From Flavobacterium circumlabens (lineage in GTDB: Bacteria > Bacteroidota > Bacteroidia > Flavobacteriales > Flavobacteriaceae): a DNA stretch of 64,000 nucleotides. Below the pieces are notes generated by a model, which was not told the DNA's origin, did no database searches, and saw only the letters and a list, made by a program, of their open reading frames with translations. Where the stretch lies: positions 142,591 to 206,590 of the forward strand of contig NZ_SLWA01000010.1 of NCBI RefSeq assembly GCF_004345565.1, given 5' to 3'. Below, piece after piece: positions 42,971-51,699 of this stretch (position 1 is its first letter; the number at the start of each line of letters is the position of its first letter). Both the position numbers and the translations under genes were made by a program.

Positions 42971-43564
42971 ATGGCATTAACTTTACGCAGTATTTTTATT
43001 TGCACCCTTCTTACAATTCTATTTCCTAACCAAACAAAAGCCCAGGCAACGGGTAATGCCATAAAAGCGTCAATAGGTTTTGGCTCAAGTAGTTCTTATT
43101 ACATTGAAAATTACGGCAGTCAGGATGAAATAGATGTCATGGGAGGTGGTTTATATTTTCAGGGAGAATATATCATTGGAATAAAATCATGGCTTAGTTT
43201 ACGTCCTTACGCAGGAGCCATATTTACATCCGTTGATAAAAATCAAAATTTACAAAATCAACCGCAATACAAAGTAACAACCAATGCCTTTTTACTTGGA
43301 GGAAAACTTCGTCTGTGTGCGCCAATTCCTTGGGTAGCACCTTTTATTGAAGGAGGTATCGGTACGTCAATAGGTAAATTCGAAACCATTACACCCGCAG
43401 TTAATTTTAACAAAAGCGATATCTTATTGCATATTCCTTTTAATGTTGGATTAGCCATTGGTCGAAGGAATAATTTTGAAATTGCTGTTTCGGGCTACTT
43501 TCATCCGGCAGCTAAACAATCATCCGGGGTATTTGCTGTAGGATATACTTTTCCCTTAGATTAA
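42971..43564 (+). CDS. predicted outer-membrane beta-barrel protein
   Basis: 197 residues, signal peptide 1-25 (ending TKAQ). The mature part alternates glycine and aromatic strands (ASIGFGSSSSYYIENYG, GGGLYFQGEYIIG, LSLRPYAGAIFTS, FLLGGKLRLCAP, PFIEGGIGTSIGKF, IPFNVGLAIGRRNNFEIAVSGYF) and ends in a hydrophobic strand FAVGYTFPLD, typical of eight-stranded OmpW/OmpX-like barrels. The role is unknown. The next small membrane protein follows after 38 bases. Confidence 0.78.
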   Translation: MALTLRSIFICTLLTILFPNQTKAQATGNAIKASIGFGSSSSYYIENYGSQDEIDVMGGGLYFQGEYIIGIKSWLSLRPYAGAIFTSVDKNQNLQNQPQYKVTTNAFLLGGKLRLCAPIPWVAPFIEGGIGTSIGKFETITPAVNFNKSDILLHIPFNVGLAIGRRNNFEIAVSGYFHPAAKQSSGVFAVGYTFPLD

Positions 43565-43602
43565 TTTACTGTAAAATCTCAACTATACGTTTGACTTAAA
43601 AA

Positions 43603-44061
43603 ATGACAAACAAAAAAGTAATATTAAATTTAGCCTTACCATTAAGCATCATCACATTTATTCTTTTTACAAAATGGTGGATTGCTGATGTTGTAGATGG
43701 AACTGACGGTGTTATGTATGGATTCCCACTAATTTATAAATCTCCCGCATTTTATACTTCTATGGCAGAACAATATTTTATAATGGAACTCTTAATTGAT
43801 TTTCTTTTTTATTTTGCCTTTTTATCGACAATATTATTTTTGATAAACATATATATATCTGAAATCAAAATAAAAAGAAACCTACTAAGGTTCATTTACG
43901 TAATTGCAGTACTATTATTGGGTGTTGAAATCTTATTTGCAACAGTTTTTGAAACCAGTTTTTCAATCAAACGAGATTTTGATATAAAAATAAAACAAAC
44001 CGGATTTAAATTTTATTTTTCAAATGAAGAAAGAAACGAATTTAATAAGTTACATCAATAA
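43603..44061 (+). CDS. small membrane protein of unknown function
   Basis: 152 residues with three predicted membrane helices (about 9-28, 57-82, 92-114) and a short soluble region between the first two. The tail (FETSFSIKRDFDIKIKQTGFKFYF) is basic and would face the cytoplasm or periplasm depending on topology. No family recognised. It follows the beta-barrel gene by 38 bases and may be co-transcribed. Confidence 0.72.
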   Translation: MTNKKVILNLALPLSIITFILFTKWWIADVVDGTDGVMYGFPLIYKSPAFYTSMAEQYFIMELLIDFLFYFAFLSTILFLINIYISEIKIKRNLLRFIYVIAVLLLGVEILFATVFETSFSIKRDFDIKIKQTGFKFYFSNEERNEFNKLHQ

Positions 44062-44202
44062 ATTAAAAAAGATTAACCATCATCATTCCATATTACTTAA
44101 CTATTTCAAAAAAAGTCACTTCAGCATTAGTAATCCCGAATTATTTATAAGAACTTTGCACACTTTTTTCCGTGAATACCACAAAAGCCTAAAGTTTTAG
44201 AA

Positions 44203-46071
44203 ATGAAGAAGAAGATCGAAATATTAGCTCCTGCTAAAGATTTAATCCAGGGAATGGCCGCCATAAATAGTGGTGCCGATGCTGTTTATATTGGTGCCCC
44301 ACAATTTGGAGCCCGCTCAAATGCCACCAACTCGATTGAAGATGTTGCGGCTTTGGTCAAATATGCGCACTTATTTAATGCTCAGGTTTTTGTAGTAATG
44401 AATACTATTTTGTACGACAATGAATTGGAAACCTGTCGTCAAATGATATACGAATTGTATGATATCGGTGTTGATGCCCTGATTATTCAGGATATGGCGA
44501 TCATGGAAATGGAATTACCTCCTATTGTTCTTCACGCCAGTACACAAGCCAATAATCGCGATGCCGACAAAATCAAATTCCTTAAAGATGCCGGAATCAA
44601 ACGGGTGGTTTTAGCACGCGAATTGAACTTACATCAAATAAAAGAAATCTACGACGAAGCAGATGTTGAACTGGAATTTTTCGTAACCGGAGCCTTATGT
44701 GTATCCTTCAGCGGAAACTGTTACATGAGTGTGGCTAACGGAGAAAGAAGCGCCAATCGTGGTTCTTGTGCTCAAAACTGCCGTTTACCTTATAACTTAA
44801 TCGACGGAAACGGAGAAACTTTAATCAAAAATAGTCACTTACTTTCGATTAAAGATTTAGATGTTTCTGATCAGATTCCAAATTTGATTGAAGCCGGAAT
44901 TGTTTCTTTTAAAATTGAAGGACGTCTGAAAGATATCGTTTATGTAAAAAATAATGTATCTTATCTGCGTCAGAAATTAGACAGTTATTTAGAAGGAAGC
45001 GATAAATATACCAAAGCTTCTTCCGGAAAATGTACTTTTACTTTTGACTCTACTTTAAACAGAACTTTTAACCGTGGTTATACCGATTATTTCGTAAACG
45101 ATAGAAATAACAGTATTGGTTCCTGGGAAAGCCCAAAATCAAAAGGACAATATATTGGTAAATTAATCCGAACCGTGGGAAATGCTTACGAAATCGAAAA
45201 TGGCGAATTATTAAACAACGGCGACGGACTTTGTTTTATCAACGAAAATAACGAAGCAGACGGAATTTATGTAAACAAAGCGGAGAACGGTAAAATTTAT
45301 CCAAACGTTTTAAAAGAAGTAAAAGACGGAACCTTTATTTATCGCAATAACGACGCTGCTTTTATCAAAATTGTAGAAAGAGAAGACAGTGCGATCAGAA
45401 AAATTGGCACTACGCTGCTGCTTACAGAAAATGAAGAAGGTTTTGAATTAATCGCGACAGATGAAGACGAAAATGTTAGTATTGTAAAACTTGCACATGC
45501 CAAAGAAAGAACCAAAAACAACGAATCGATTGAAGAAAACATCAAGGTTCAATTGGCAAAAACCGGTTTTACACCTTACAGTGCCGATGAAATAAATGTA
45601 ATGTTCTCTGAAAACTGGTTCCTTCCTATTTCTAAAATCAACGAAATGAGAAGAACCGTTTACGAACAATTATCAGAAATTCGTTTGGCCAATTACAAAC
45701 GTGAAGAACATCAGTTAGTAAAAACCTCGCATCCTTATCCGGAAACGAAGTTAGATTTCATGTACAATGTTTCGAACAAAACAGCTCGTAAATTCTACGA
45801 ACGTCACGGCGTTACCGAAATCGAAAAAGCATTTGAATTGCAATGGGACCCCGGAAAATCCCGTGTAATGACAACAAAATATTGTATCAAATACGAATTG
45901 AAAAAATGTCCGATACACCAAAAAGATATTATGGGCGTTAAAGTAAAAGAACCATTGGTTTTAAAACAAGGCGAGCTTGAATACAAACTAAAATTCAACT
46001 GCAAACCCTGCGAAATGGAAATCTGGGAAAAAGATGCTGAATTTGAAATAGAAGAAGATCATTTTTATTAG
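44203..46071 (+). CDS. peptidase U32 family protein (TrhP/RlhA-like)
   Basis: 622 residues. The N-terminal TIM-barrel-like part starts EILAPAKDLIQGMAAINSGADAVYIGAPQFGAR. Four cysteines form the probable iron-sulfur site: C166 and C173 (CVSFSGNC), C189 and C193 (GSCAQNC). A C-terminal DUF3656-like part adds CIKYELKKCPIH and CKPCEMEIW. Members hydroxylate RNA: TrhP acts on tRNA U34 and RlhA on 23S rRNA in E. coli, using prephenate-related donors. The exact target here is unknown. Transcribed alone; a long GCAAAG word repeat follows. Confidence 0.9.
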   Translation: MKKKIEILAPAKDLIQGMAAINSGADAVYIGAPQFGARSNATNSIEDVAALVKYAHLFNAQVFVVMNTILYDNELETCRQMIYELYDIGVDALIIQDMAIMEMELPPIVLHASTQANNRDADKIKFLKDAGIKRVVLARELNLHQIKEIYDEADVELEFFVTGALCVSFSGNCYMSVANGERSANRGSCAQNCRLPYNLIDGNGETLIKNSHLLSIKDLDVSDQIPNLIEAGIVSFKIEGRLKDIVYVKNNVSYLRQKLDSYLEGSDKYTKASSGKCTFTFDSTLNRTFNRGYTDYFVNDRNNSIGSWESPKSKGQYIGKLIRTVGNAYEIENGELLNNGDGLCFINENNEADGIYVNKAENGKIYPNVLKEVKDGTFIYRNNDAAFIKIVEREDSAIRKIGTTLLLTENEEGFELIATDEDENVSIVKLAHAKERTKNNESIEENIKVQLAKTGFTPYSADEINVMFSENWFLPISKINEMRRTVYEQLSEIRLANYKREEHQLVKTSHPYPETKLDFMYNVSNKTARKFYERHGVTEIEKAFELQWDPGKSRVMTTKYCIKYELKKCPIHQKDIMGVKVKEPLVLKQGELEYKLKFNCKPCEMEIWEKDAEFEIEEDHFY

Positions 46072-46077
46072 GATTTT

Positions 46078-46206
46078 AACCGCAAAGAGCGCAAAGCAAT
46101 ACGCAAGGTTCGCAAAGATTATTTTAAAATCTTTGCGAACCTTTTCTTTTAACTTAATATCAAAAACTTTGCGTTCTTAGCGTAAATCTTTGCGAACATT
46201 GCGGTT
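46078..46206. repeat. GCAAAG-type intergenic word repeat, nested inverted copies
   Basis: Opens AACCGCAAAGAGCGCAAAGC and closes TTTGCGAACATTGCGGTT, so outer ends pair; an inner GGTTCGCAAAGATT (46108-46121) pairs with AATCTTTGCGAACC (46128-46141). Same words as 3112-3199. Confidence 0.75.
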
Positions 46207-46255
46207 AAAAACATTTTTCGCTACTTTTACTACTCCAACATTACAAAACTCCAAA

Positions 46256-47416
46256 ATGAAAATACTCCTCCTCGGTTCAGGCGAATTAGGCAAAGAATTT
46301 GTCATTGCCGCACAACGAATCGGACAAACCATAATCGCTGTTGACAGTTACGAAAATGCTCCGGCCATGCAGGTCGCTCACGGATTTGAAGTCATCAACA
46401 TGCTGGATGGCGAAGCACTTGACCGGATTGTAGCCAAACACCAACCCGATTTTATCGTTCCCGAAATAGAAGCCATTCGCACCGAACGTTTTTACGACTA
46501 CGAAAAGCAAGGCATTACCGTAGTTCCTTCTTCCAAAGCCGCCAACTTTACCATGAATCGTAAAGCCATTCGTGATTTAGCGTCAAAAGAACTTGGACTT
46601 AAAACAGCGAAATACCAATACGCAACTTCCGCTGAAGAGTTACAAAAAGCCGTTCAGGAAGTTGGAATTCCGTGTGTCGTAAAACCATTAATGTCTTCTT
46701 CCGGAAAAGGACAATCGACAATAAAAACCGAAAGCGATATCGAAAAAGCATGGCAATATGCCGTTGCAGGTTCCCGTGGCGATGTTATTGAAGTTATTGT
46801 AGAAGCTTTTGTAGATTTCAATTCAGAAATTACACTTTTAACCATTACCCAAAATAACAATCCAACGCTTTTTTGCGCTCCAATCGGACACAGACAAGAG
46901 CGCGGCGATTATCAGGAAAGCTGGCAGCCCGCAAAAGTTTCAGACAAAGATTTATATGAAGCGCAGGATATGGCGGAAAAAATCACCGAAGCGCTTGGAG
47001 GCGCCGGCCTTTTTGGCGTTGAATTTTTCCTGACTGATGAAGGTGTTTATTTCTCTGAACTTTCACCACGTCCGCACGATACCGGAATGGTTACTTTAGC
47101 CGGAACCCAGAACTTTAATGAATTCGAATTGCATTTGCGTGCGATTTTAAGCTTACCGATTTTCGAAATCATACTCGAAAAAGCCGGAGCAAGTGCCGTA
47201 ATTTTAGCATCCGAAGATTCTGCTAATCCAACCTTTACCGGAATCGAAAAAGTAGCGGCATTACCAAAAACCGATTTCAGGATTTTTGGAAAACCAACTT
47301 CAAGACCGTATCGCCGAATGGGCGTTGTTTTAAGTCATGATTCATTGGCAACTCCAATTGAAGAAGTCACAGAACGTGCCAAAGCAACTTCAAAACTAAT
47401 CACCGTAAATTCTTAA
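46256..47416 (+). CDS. purT: formate-dependent phosphoribosylglycinamide formyltransferase 2
   Basis: 386 residues from ATG 46256 (MKILLLGSGELGKEFVIAAQRIG); an upstream in-frame start at 46190 lies inside the repeat. The ATP-grasp fold shows VVKPLMSSSGKGQSTI, EVIVEAFVDFNSEITLLTI, GLFGVEFFL and ELSPRPHDTGMVTLA. It makes formyl-GAR from GAR, formate and ATP, the folate-independent third step of purine synthesis. The gene is followed three bases later by a DUF6370 gene and then a Crp-family regulator, an unusual operon for purT. Confidence 0.95.
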   Translation: MKILLLGSGELGKEFVIAAQRIGQTIIAVDSYENAPAMQVAHGFEVINMLDGEALDRIVAKHQPDFIVPEIEAIRTERFYDYEKQGITVVPSSKAANFTMNRKAIRDLASKELGLKTAKYQYATSAEELQKAVQEVGIPCVVKPLMSSSGKGQSTIKTESDIEKAWQYAVAGSRGDVIEVIVEAFVDFNSEITLLTITQNNNPTLFCAPIGHRQERGDYQESWQPAKVSDKDLYEAQDMAEKITEALGGAGLFGVEFFLTDEGVYFSELSPRPHDTGMVTLAGTQNFNEFELHLRAILSLPIFEIILEKAGASAVILASEDSANPTFTGIEKVAALPKTDFRIFGKPTSRPYRRMGVVLSHDSLATPIEEVTERAKATSKLITVNS

Positions 47417-47419
47417 AAG

Positions 47420-47737
47420 ATGAAAAAAGTATTATTTATGTTATTCCTGTTTATCGGAATTGCCACTCAGGCTCAGGATAAAAAAACAACCGAGAAACCT
47501 CAGATCGTTGAAACCGCTTGTGGCGAATGTCAATTTGGGATGAAAGGCAATGGCTGTAATTTAGCCGTTCGAATTGATGGAAAAGCTTATTTTGTGGACG
47601 GAACTACTATTGATGAACATGGTGATGCGCATGCAAAAGACGGTTTCTGTAATGCGATCCGCAAAGCCGAAGTTACCGGAAAAGTAGAAAACAATCGTTT
47701 CAAAGCCACATCATTCACTTTGGTAAAACAAAAATAA
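47420..47737 (+). CDS. DUF6370-like exported Cys-rich protein
   Basis: 105 residues, signal peptide 1-18 (TQAQ). Conserved cysteines lie in ETACGECQFGMKGNGCNLAV (three) and GFCNAIR (one); DGKAYFVDGTTIDEHGDAHA is the family hallmark as I remember it. The cysteine/histidine pattern suggests metal binding in the periplasm (inference). It begins three bases after purT and its stop shares one base with the ATG of the Crp-family gene (47737), so the three genes are coupled. Confidence 0.78.
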   Translation: MKKVLFMLFLFIGIATQAQDKKTTEKPQIVETACGECQFGMKGNGCNLAVRIDGKAYFVDGTTIDEHGDAHAKDGFCNAIRKAEVTGKVENNRFKATSFTLVKQK

Positions 47738-48312
47738 TGGAGTTAATTCTTGAAAACATAGCAAAACACGTTTCGCTGACACCTGAAGAACAAGCACTAT
47801 TTTTATCCAGAACAGAGACAAAAATCTATAAAGCCAAAACCATTTTACTAAATGCCGGTGAGGTATGCAAACATTCGTATTTTGTCAATTCCGGAATTTT
47901 AAGAAGCTTTAATATCAACGATAATATTGTCGAACATGTTCTGGCATTTTCATGTCCCGGATGGTGGATGAGTGATATGTACAGTTTCTTTTCACAAAAG
48001 CCCGGACAGCTTTTCATAGAAGTTTTAGAAGAGGCGGAAGTGGTTTCACTATCGAAAGAAAATCAGGAACAATTATACCTTGAAATTCCAAAATTAGAAC
48101 GTTTTTTCAGGATTCTAATCGAAAATTCATTAGTGGCCAATCAACAGCGCTTAATGGACAATTTGAGCTTGCCTGCAGAAGAGCGATTTGAGAAATTCTG
48201 TACCAAATACGGAACACTGGTTCATAAAGTCCCTCAAAAACAAATCGCTTCTTTTATTGGTGTTACGCCTGAATTTTTCAGCAAAATGAAAGCCAGGCTT
48301 TTGAAAAAATAA
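47737..48312 (+). CDS. Crp/Fnr family transcriptional regulator
   Basis: 191 residues. The N-terminal cyclic-nucleotide-binding-like jelly roll (about 10-120: KAKTILLNAGEVCKHSYFVNSGILRSF) is followed by the dimer helix and a C-terminal winged HTH that ends KQIASFIGVTPEFFSKMKARL. No Fnr-type cysteine cluster is seen. This short form is frequent in Bacteroidota; ligand unknown. TAATG overlap with the DUF6370 gene indicates coupled translation; it may control that operon. Confidence 0.9.
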   Translation: MELILENIAKHVSLTPEEQALFLSRTETKIYKAKTILLNAGEVCKHSYFVNSGILRSFNINDNIVEHVLAFSCPGWWMSDMYSFFSQKPGQLFIEVLEEAEVVSLSKENQEQLYLEIPKLERFFRILIENSLVANQQRLMDNLSLPAEERFEKFCTKYGTLVHKVPQKQIASFIGVTPEFFSKMKARLLKK

Positions 48313-48320
48313 TTTTTTTT

Positions 48321-48472
48321 TGCCACAGATTTCACGGATTAAACAGATTTTTTTTGTTCGCCACGAATTACACGAATTTTCACAATTTTTTTTTAATTGC
48401 TTTGCTTCGTGAAAATTCGTGTAATTCGTGGCAACATTTTTTTAATCCTTTTAATCCGTGAAATCTGTGGCA
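48321..48472. repeat. nested CACGAATT/CACGGATT word repeat with two inverted pairs
   Basis: The outer pair TGCCACAGATTTCACGGATT (48321-48340) and its complement ending at 48472, and the inner pair CGCCACGAATTACACGAATT (48359-48378) and its complement ending at 48432, fold back on each other almost perfectly. The words match those around the GxxExxY gene (19289-19791) but no gene lies inside. Confidence 0.8.
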
Positions 48473-48479
48473 AAAAAAA

Positions 48480-48504
48480 ACACGGCTAAACAGCCGTGTT
48501 TTTT
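48480..48504. terminator. bidirectional terminator between Crp gene and aceA
   Basis: ACACGGCT pairs with AGCCGTGT around AAAC, with A and T runs on the two sides. Confidence 0.88.
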
Positions 48505-48510
48505 ATTGAA

Positions 48511-49791
48511 TTAAAATTGCTCCACCTCCGTAGAATGTTTCATTGCTGTTGTGGTTGATTTTCCTATGGTTACCGTATTCTGAACGGCATCAAAATAAGA
48601 AGTCCCTACAAAAGCCTGGTGTTTAACCGCTCGGAATCCGTTTTTCTGTAGCGCGAATTCTCTTTCCTGTAATTCAGAGTAACCCGCCATACCACGCTCT
48701 TTATACGCTTTTGACAATTCGAACATACTCGTATTTAAAGCATGGAATCCTGCCAGAGTGATGAACTGGAATTTATACCCCATCGCAGCCAGATCCTCTC
48801 TGAATGTTTCCATTTCAGCCACTGATAATTTTGCAGCCCAGTTAAAAGAAGGTGAACAATTGTAGGCCAGCATTTTATCCGGAAATTCTTTTTTCATGGC
48901 ATCGGCAAACTTTTTAGCATAAACCAGATCAGGATTACTGGTTTCCATCCAGATCAAATCGGCATATGGTGCATAACTCAAACCTCTGGCAATTCCCTGA
49001 TCGATACCGCTGTTTACATAAAAGAACCCTTCATTGGTTTTTTCGCCTGTAATAAATTTTGCATCTCTTGGATCAGCATCGCTGGTCAGTAAATTAGCAG
49101 CGTCAGCATCGGTTCTTGCTACAATTAAAGTTGAAACCCCCATTACATCTGCGGCCAAACGTGCTGCAATCAGTTTATTGATTGCTTCCTGAGTCGGCAC
49201 CAAAACCTTCCCTCCTAAATGTCCGCATTTCTTAGCAGAACTTAACTGATCTTCAAAATGAACCCCTGAAGCCCCGGCTTCAATCATCGATTTCATTAAT
49301 TCGAAAGCATTTAGATTTCCGCCAAAACCAGCTTCGGCATCAGCCACAATCGGAACCAGATAATCTTTTTTATCTTCAACTTCATTTACCACCTGAATCT
49401 GATCAGCTCGCAATAAAGCACTATTAATTTTTTTAACCACCATCGGCACACTGTTTACCGGATAAAGGGATTGATCCGGATACATTTCTCCTGCCAGATT
49501 TGCGTCGGCCGCAACCTGCCAGCCACTTAAATAAATCGCTTCTAATCCGGCATCGACTTCCTGAATCGCCTGATTTCCTGTTAAAGCGCCCAAACCAGCA
49601 ACATAATCCTGACTTTTTAACTTTCTCCATAATTTCTCCGCTCCCATTTTGGCAATAGAGTGCTCAATTTTATAAGAACCCTGAAGCGTAACCACTTCTG
49701 TAGCCGTGTAAGGACGTTCAACACCTTTCCATCTTGGGTTCGTGATCCAATCGTTAATCAATTCCTGAATTCTGTCTTCTGTTGTTTTCAT
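48511..49791 (-). CDS. aceA: isocitrate lyase
   Basis: 426 residues, normal for the bacterial enzyme. The catalytic signature SSAKKCGHLGGKVLVPT contains the active cysteine; SPDFNW-type NCSPSFNWAAKLS and DADAANLLTSDADPRD are also conserved. It splits isocitrate to succinate and glyoxylate, the first step of the glyoxylate bypass for growth on acetate or fatty acids. Cytoplasmic. It is 97 bases downstream of aceB on the same strand, so probably one operon. Confidence 0.97.
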   Translation of the reverse strand: MKTTEDRIQELINDWITNPRWKGVERPYTATEVVTLQGSYKIEHSIAKMGAEKLWRKLKSQDYVAGLGALTGNQAIQEVDAGLEAIYLSGWQVAADANLAGEMYPDQSLYPVNSVPMVVKKINSALLRADQIQVVNEVEDKKDYLVPIVADAEAGFGGNLNAFELMKSMIEAGASGVHFEDQLSSAKKCGHLGGKVLVPTQEAINKLIAARLAADVMGVSTLIVARTDADAANLLTSDADPRDAKFITGEKTNEGFFYVNSGIDQGIARGLSYAPYADLIWMETSNPDLVYAKKFADAMKKEFPDKMLAYNCSPSFNWAAKLSVAEMETFREDLAAMGYKFQFITLAGFHALNTSMFELSKAYKERGMAGYSELQEREFALQKNGFRAVKHQAFVGTSYFDAVQNTVTIGKSTTTAMKHSTEVEQF

Positions 49792-49888
49792 AAATAATAT
49801 AGTTAAGTTGGTTAGTAAGTAAATAGTTTTCGGTCGCAGTTTTCAGTTTTCAACTGAGACTCAAAAAAGTATTGATCGGTATACTTTT

Positions 49889-51490
49889 TTATAAATATTT
49901 GTAACACGGAATAGTTAAAAAGTCAATAAAATCGGTATTTACAACCAATCTTTCCAATACTTTTTCAGCCAGAGGAAATTGTCTTTTCTCGTAATTCTCT
50001 TCTCCTAATTCCGTTTTAATTTTATCGAATTCATCTAATGCCAATTCGTGATAATAGGCCACATTCAGCTGTTTGTCATTGTCCAAAATCACTTTATTCT
50101 GAAGCCATTGCCACAATTGCGATCTCGAAATTTCGGCAGTTGCTGCATCTTCCATCAAATTATGCAATGCCGCTGCACCTTGTCCGTTCAGCCACGAAGC
50201 CAGATACAAAACCCCTACATTGATGTTTTTACGAACGCCGTTTTCCGTTATGATTCCGATTGGTGGTTCTATCAAATCTGCTTCCGTAATTTTGCGATGT
50301 TCTCTTTTAATGTGAATTTGATTTGGAGTTGGCATTCCTTTATCAAAAATTTCTTTGGCTATTGCAACCAAATCCGGATGTGCCACCCAGGTTCCGTCGT
50401 GACCGTTTCGAACTTCGCGTTCTTTATCGGTTTTTACTTTGGCGAAAGCAACAGCATTGGCCTCTTCATTATTCTTAATCGGAATTTGAGCGGCCATTCC
50501 GCCTATCGCATGAATTCCTCGTTTATGACATCTCTGAATCACTAAATTGGAATATGCATTCATAAAAGGCGAAGTCATGTTTACCTGATCGCGATCCGGC
50601 ACGATGAATTTCGGGTTCTTGCGGAATTTTTTGATGTAGGAGAAAATATAATCCCAACGCCCGCAATTCAAGCCAACAATATGCTCTTTCAATTCGTAAA
50701 TAATCTCATCCAGCTGAAAACTTGAGGTTATGGTTTCAATTAAAACCGTCACTTTGATAGTGCCTCTTTCTAATTTCAAATAATCTTCGGTAAAATCAAG
50801 TACTGTATTCCACCAGCGCGCTTCCAGATAATGCTCTAATTTTGGAATGTAGAAATATGGTCCCGAATTATTCTCTAATAATTGTTTATGATTATGAAAA
50901 ACATACAATCCAAAATCTACCAAAGAACCTGAAACTTCCTTTCCTTCTATTAAAAGATGCTTTTCTGTTAAATGCAATCCTCGTGGACGAACAATCAATG
51001 TCGCGATTCTTTCATTTAGCTGATAACTTTTGTTTTTAGCGGCATCTGTATAAGAAATTGTCTTTTTTACAGCATCAATTAAATTCAGCTGTCCCTCCAT
51101 TAAATTTTGCCAGGTCGGAGAAGTACTGTCTTCAAAATCAGCCATAAACGTTTTCGCACCCGAATTAAGAGCATTGATGATCATTTTACGATCAACCGGT
51201 CCGGTAATCTCTACTCTTCGATCCAACAAATCCTTCGGAATTTCTCCAGCCATCCAATTACTTTCTCTGACGGTTTTGGTTTCTGAAGGAAAAGATGGCA
51301 TGACACCCTTATCAAACAAAACTTGTTTTTGATTGCGTTGCCCCAGCAACAATTTTCGCTGCGATTCGAATTTTCGATGTAAGGCGGTTATAAAAACAAT
51401 CGCTTCTTCTGTCCAGATCTCCGGATAAGAAAGGTTCTTTTCGGCTAAAAATTCCATTGCCGTGTCGGTAATCTCTAATTGGTTTTTCAT
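49889..51490 (-). CDS. aceB: malate synthase A
   Basis: 533 residues, the MSA length. MSA motifs: ITGPVDRKMIINALNSGAKTFMADFEDSTSPTW (Mg-site region), LIVRPRGLHL, KLEHYLEARWWN, VLIETITSSFQLDEI and GRWDYIFSYIKK; the C-terminal plug includes DAATAEISRSQLWQWL. It condenses glyoxylate with acetyl-CoA to malate. Divergent from the ScfR-like regulator with a shared ~209-base control region. Confidence 0.97.
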   Translation of the reverse strand: MKNQLEITDTAMEFLAEKNLSYPEIWTEEAIVFITALHRKFESQRKLLLGQRNQKQVLFDKGVMPSFPSETKTVRESNWMAGEIPKDLLDRRVEITGPVDRKMIINALNSGAKTFMADFEDSTSPTWQNLMEGQLNLIDAVKKTISYTDAAKNKSYQLNERIATLIVRPRGLHLTEKHLLIEGKEVSGSLVDFGLYVFHNHKQLLENNSGPYFYIPKLEHYLEARWWNTVLDFTEDYLKLERGTIKVTVLIETITSSFQLDEIIYELKEHIVGLNCGRWDYIFSYIKKFRKNPKFIVPDRDQVNMTSPFMNAYSNLVIQRCHKRGIHAIGGMAAQIPIKNNEEANAVAFAKVKTDKEREVRNGHDGTWVAHPDLVAIAKEIFDKGMPTPNQIHIKREHRKITEADLIEPPIGIITENGVRKNINVGVLYLASWLNGQGAAALHNLMEDAATAEISRSQLWQWLQNKVILDNDKQLNVAYYHELALDEFDKIKTELGEENYEKRQFPLAEKVLERLVVNTDFIDFLTIPCYKYL

Positions 51491-51568
51491 AGCTGCAAAT
51501 TTTATTTTTCATTAATCAGATACCTTCGTATTTGCTATTTCTGCCTTTTTAAAAACACTTTTAACAAT

Positions 51569-51575
51569 AGCGAAC
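51569..51575 (+). promoter_or_regulatory. candidate half-site AGCGAAC
   Basis: Identical to the left half of the palindrome at 51630-51643 and 55 bases before its end; it lies nearer the aceB start. Confidence 0.4.
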
Positions 51576-51629
51576 AAATAGCTAATCAGTTTCACAGTAC
51601 AATGTTAGGTAAAAGTTTTTTACAAAACA

Positions 51630-51643
51630 AGCGAACGTTCGCT
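51630..51643. promoter_or_regulatory. 14-bp palindromic operator candidate AGCGAACGTTCGCT
   Basis: Perfect 14-bp palindrome in the region shared by aceB and the divergent HTH regulator. AGCGAAC recurs at 51569. The position upstream of both genes fits control by the adjacent regulator (inference). Confidence 0.65.
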
Positions 51644-51687
51644 AAATATTTAAAATAATTTTTTGGCGATTGTTTTTTTTTAATTGC

Positions 51688-51695
51688 TATATTTG
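51688..51695 (+). promoter_or_regulatory. -7 box TATATTTG for the glyoxylate regulator
   Basis: Perfect TAnnTTTG box ending only four bases before the ATG at 51700, with TTTTGG as a -33 element about 22 bases upstream. It predicts a leaderless or nearly leaderless transcript. Confidence 0.6.
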
Positions 51696-51699
51696 ATTT

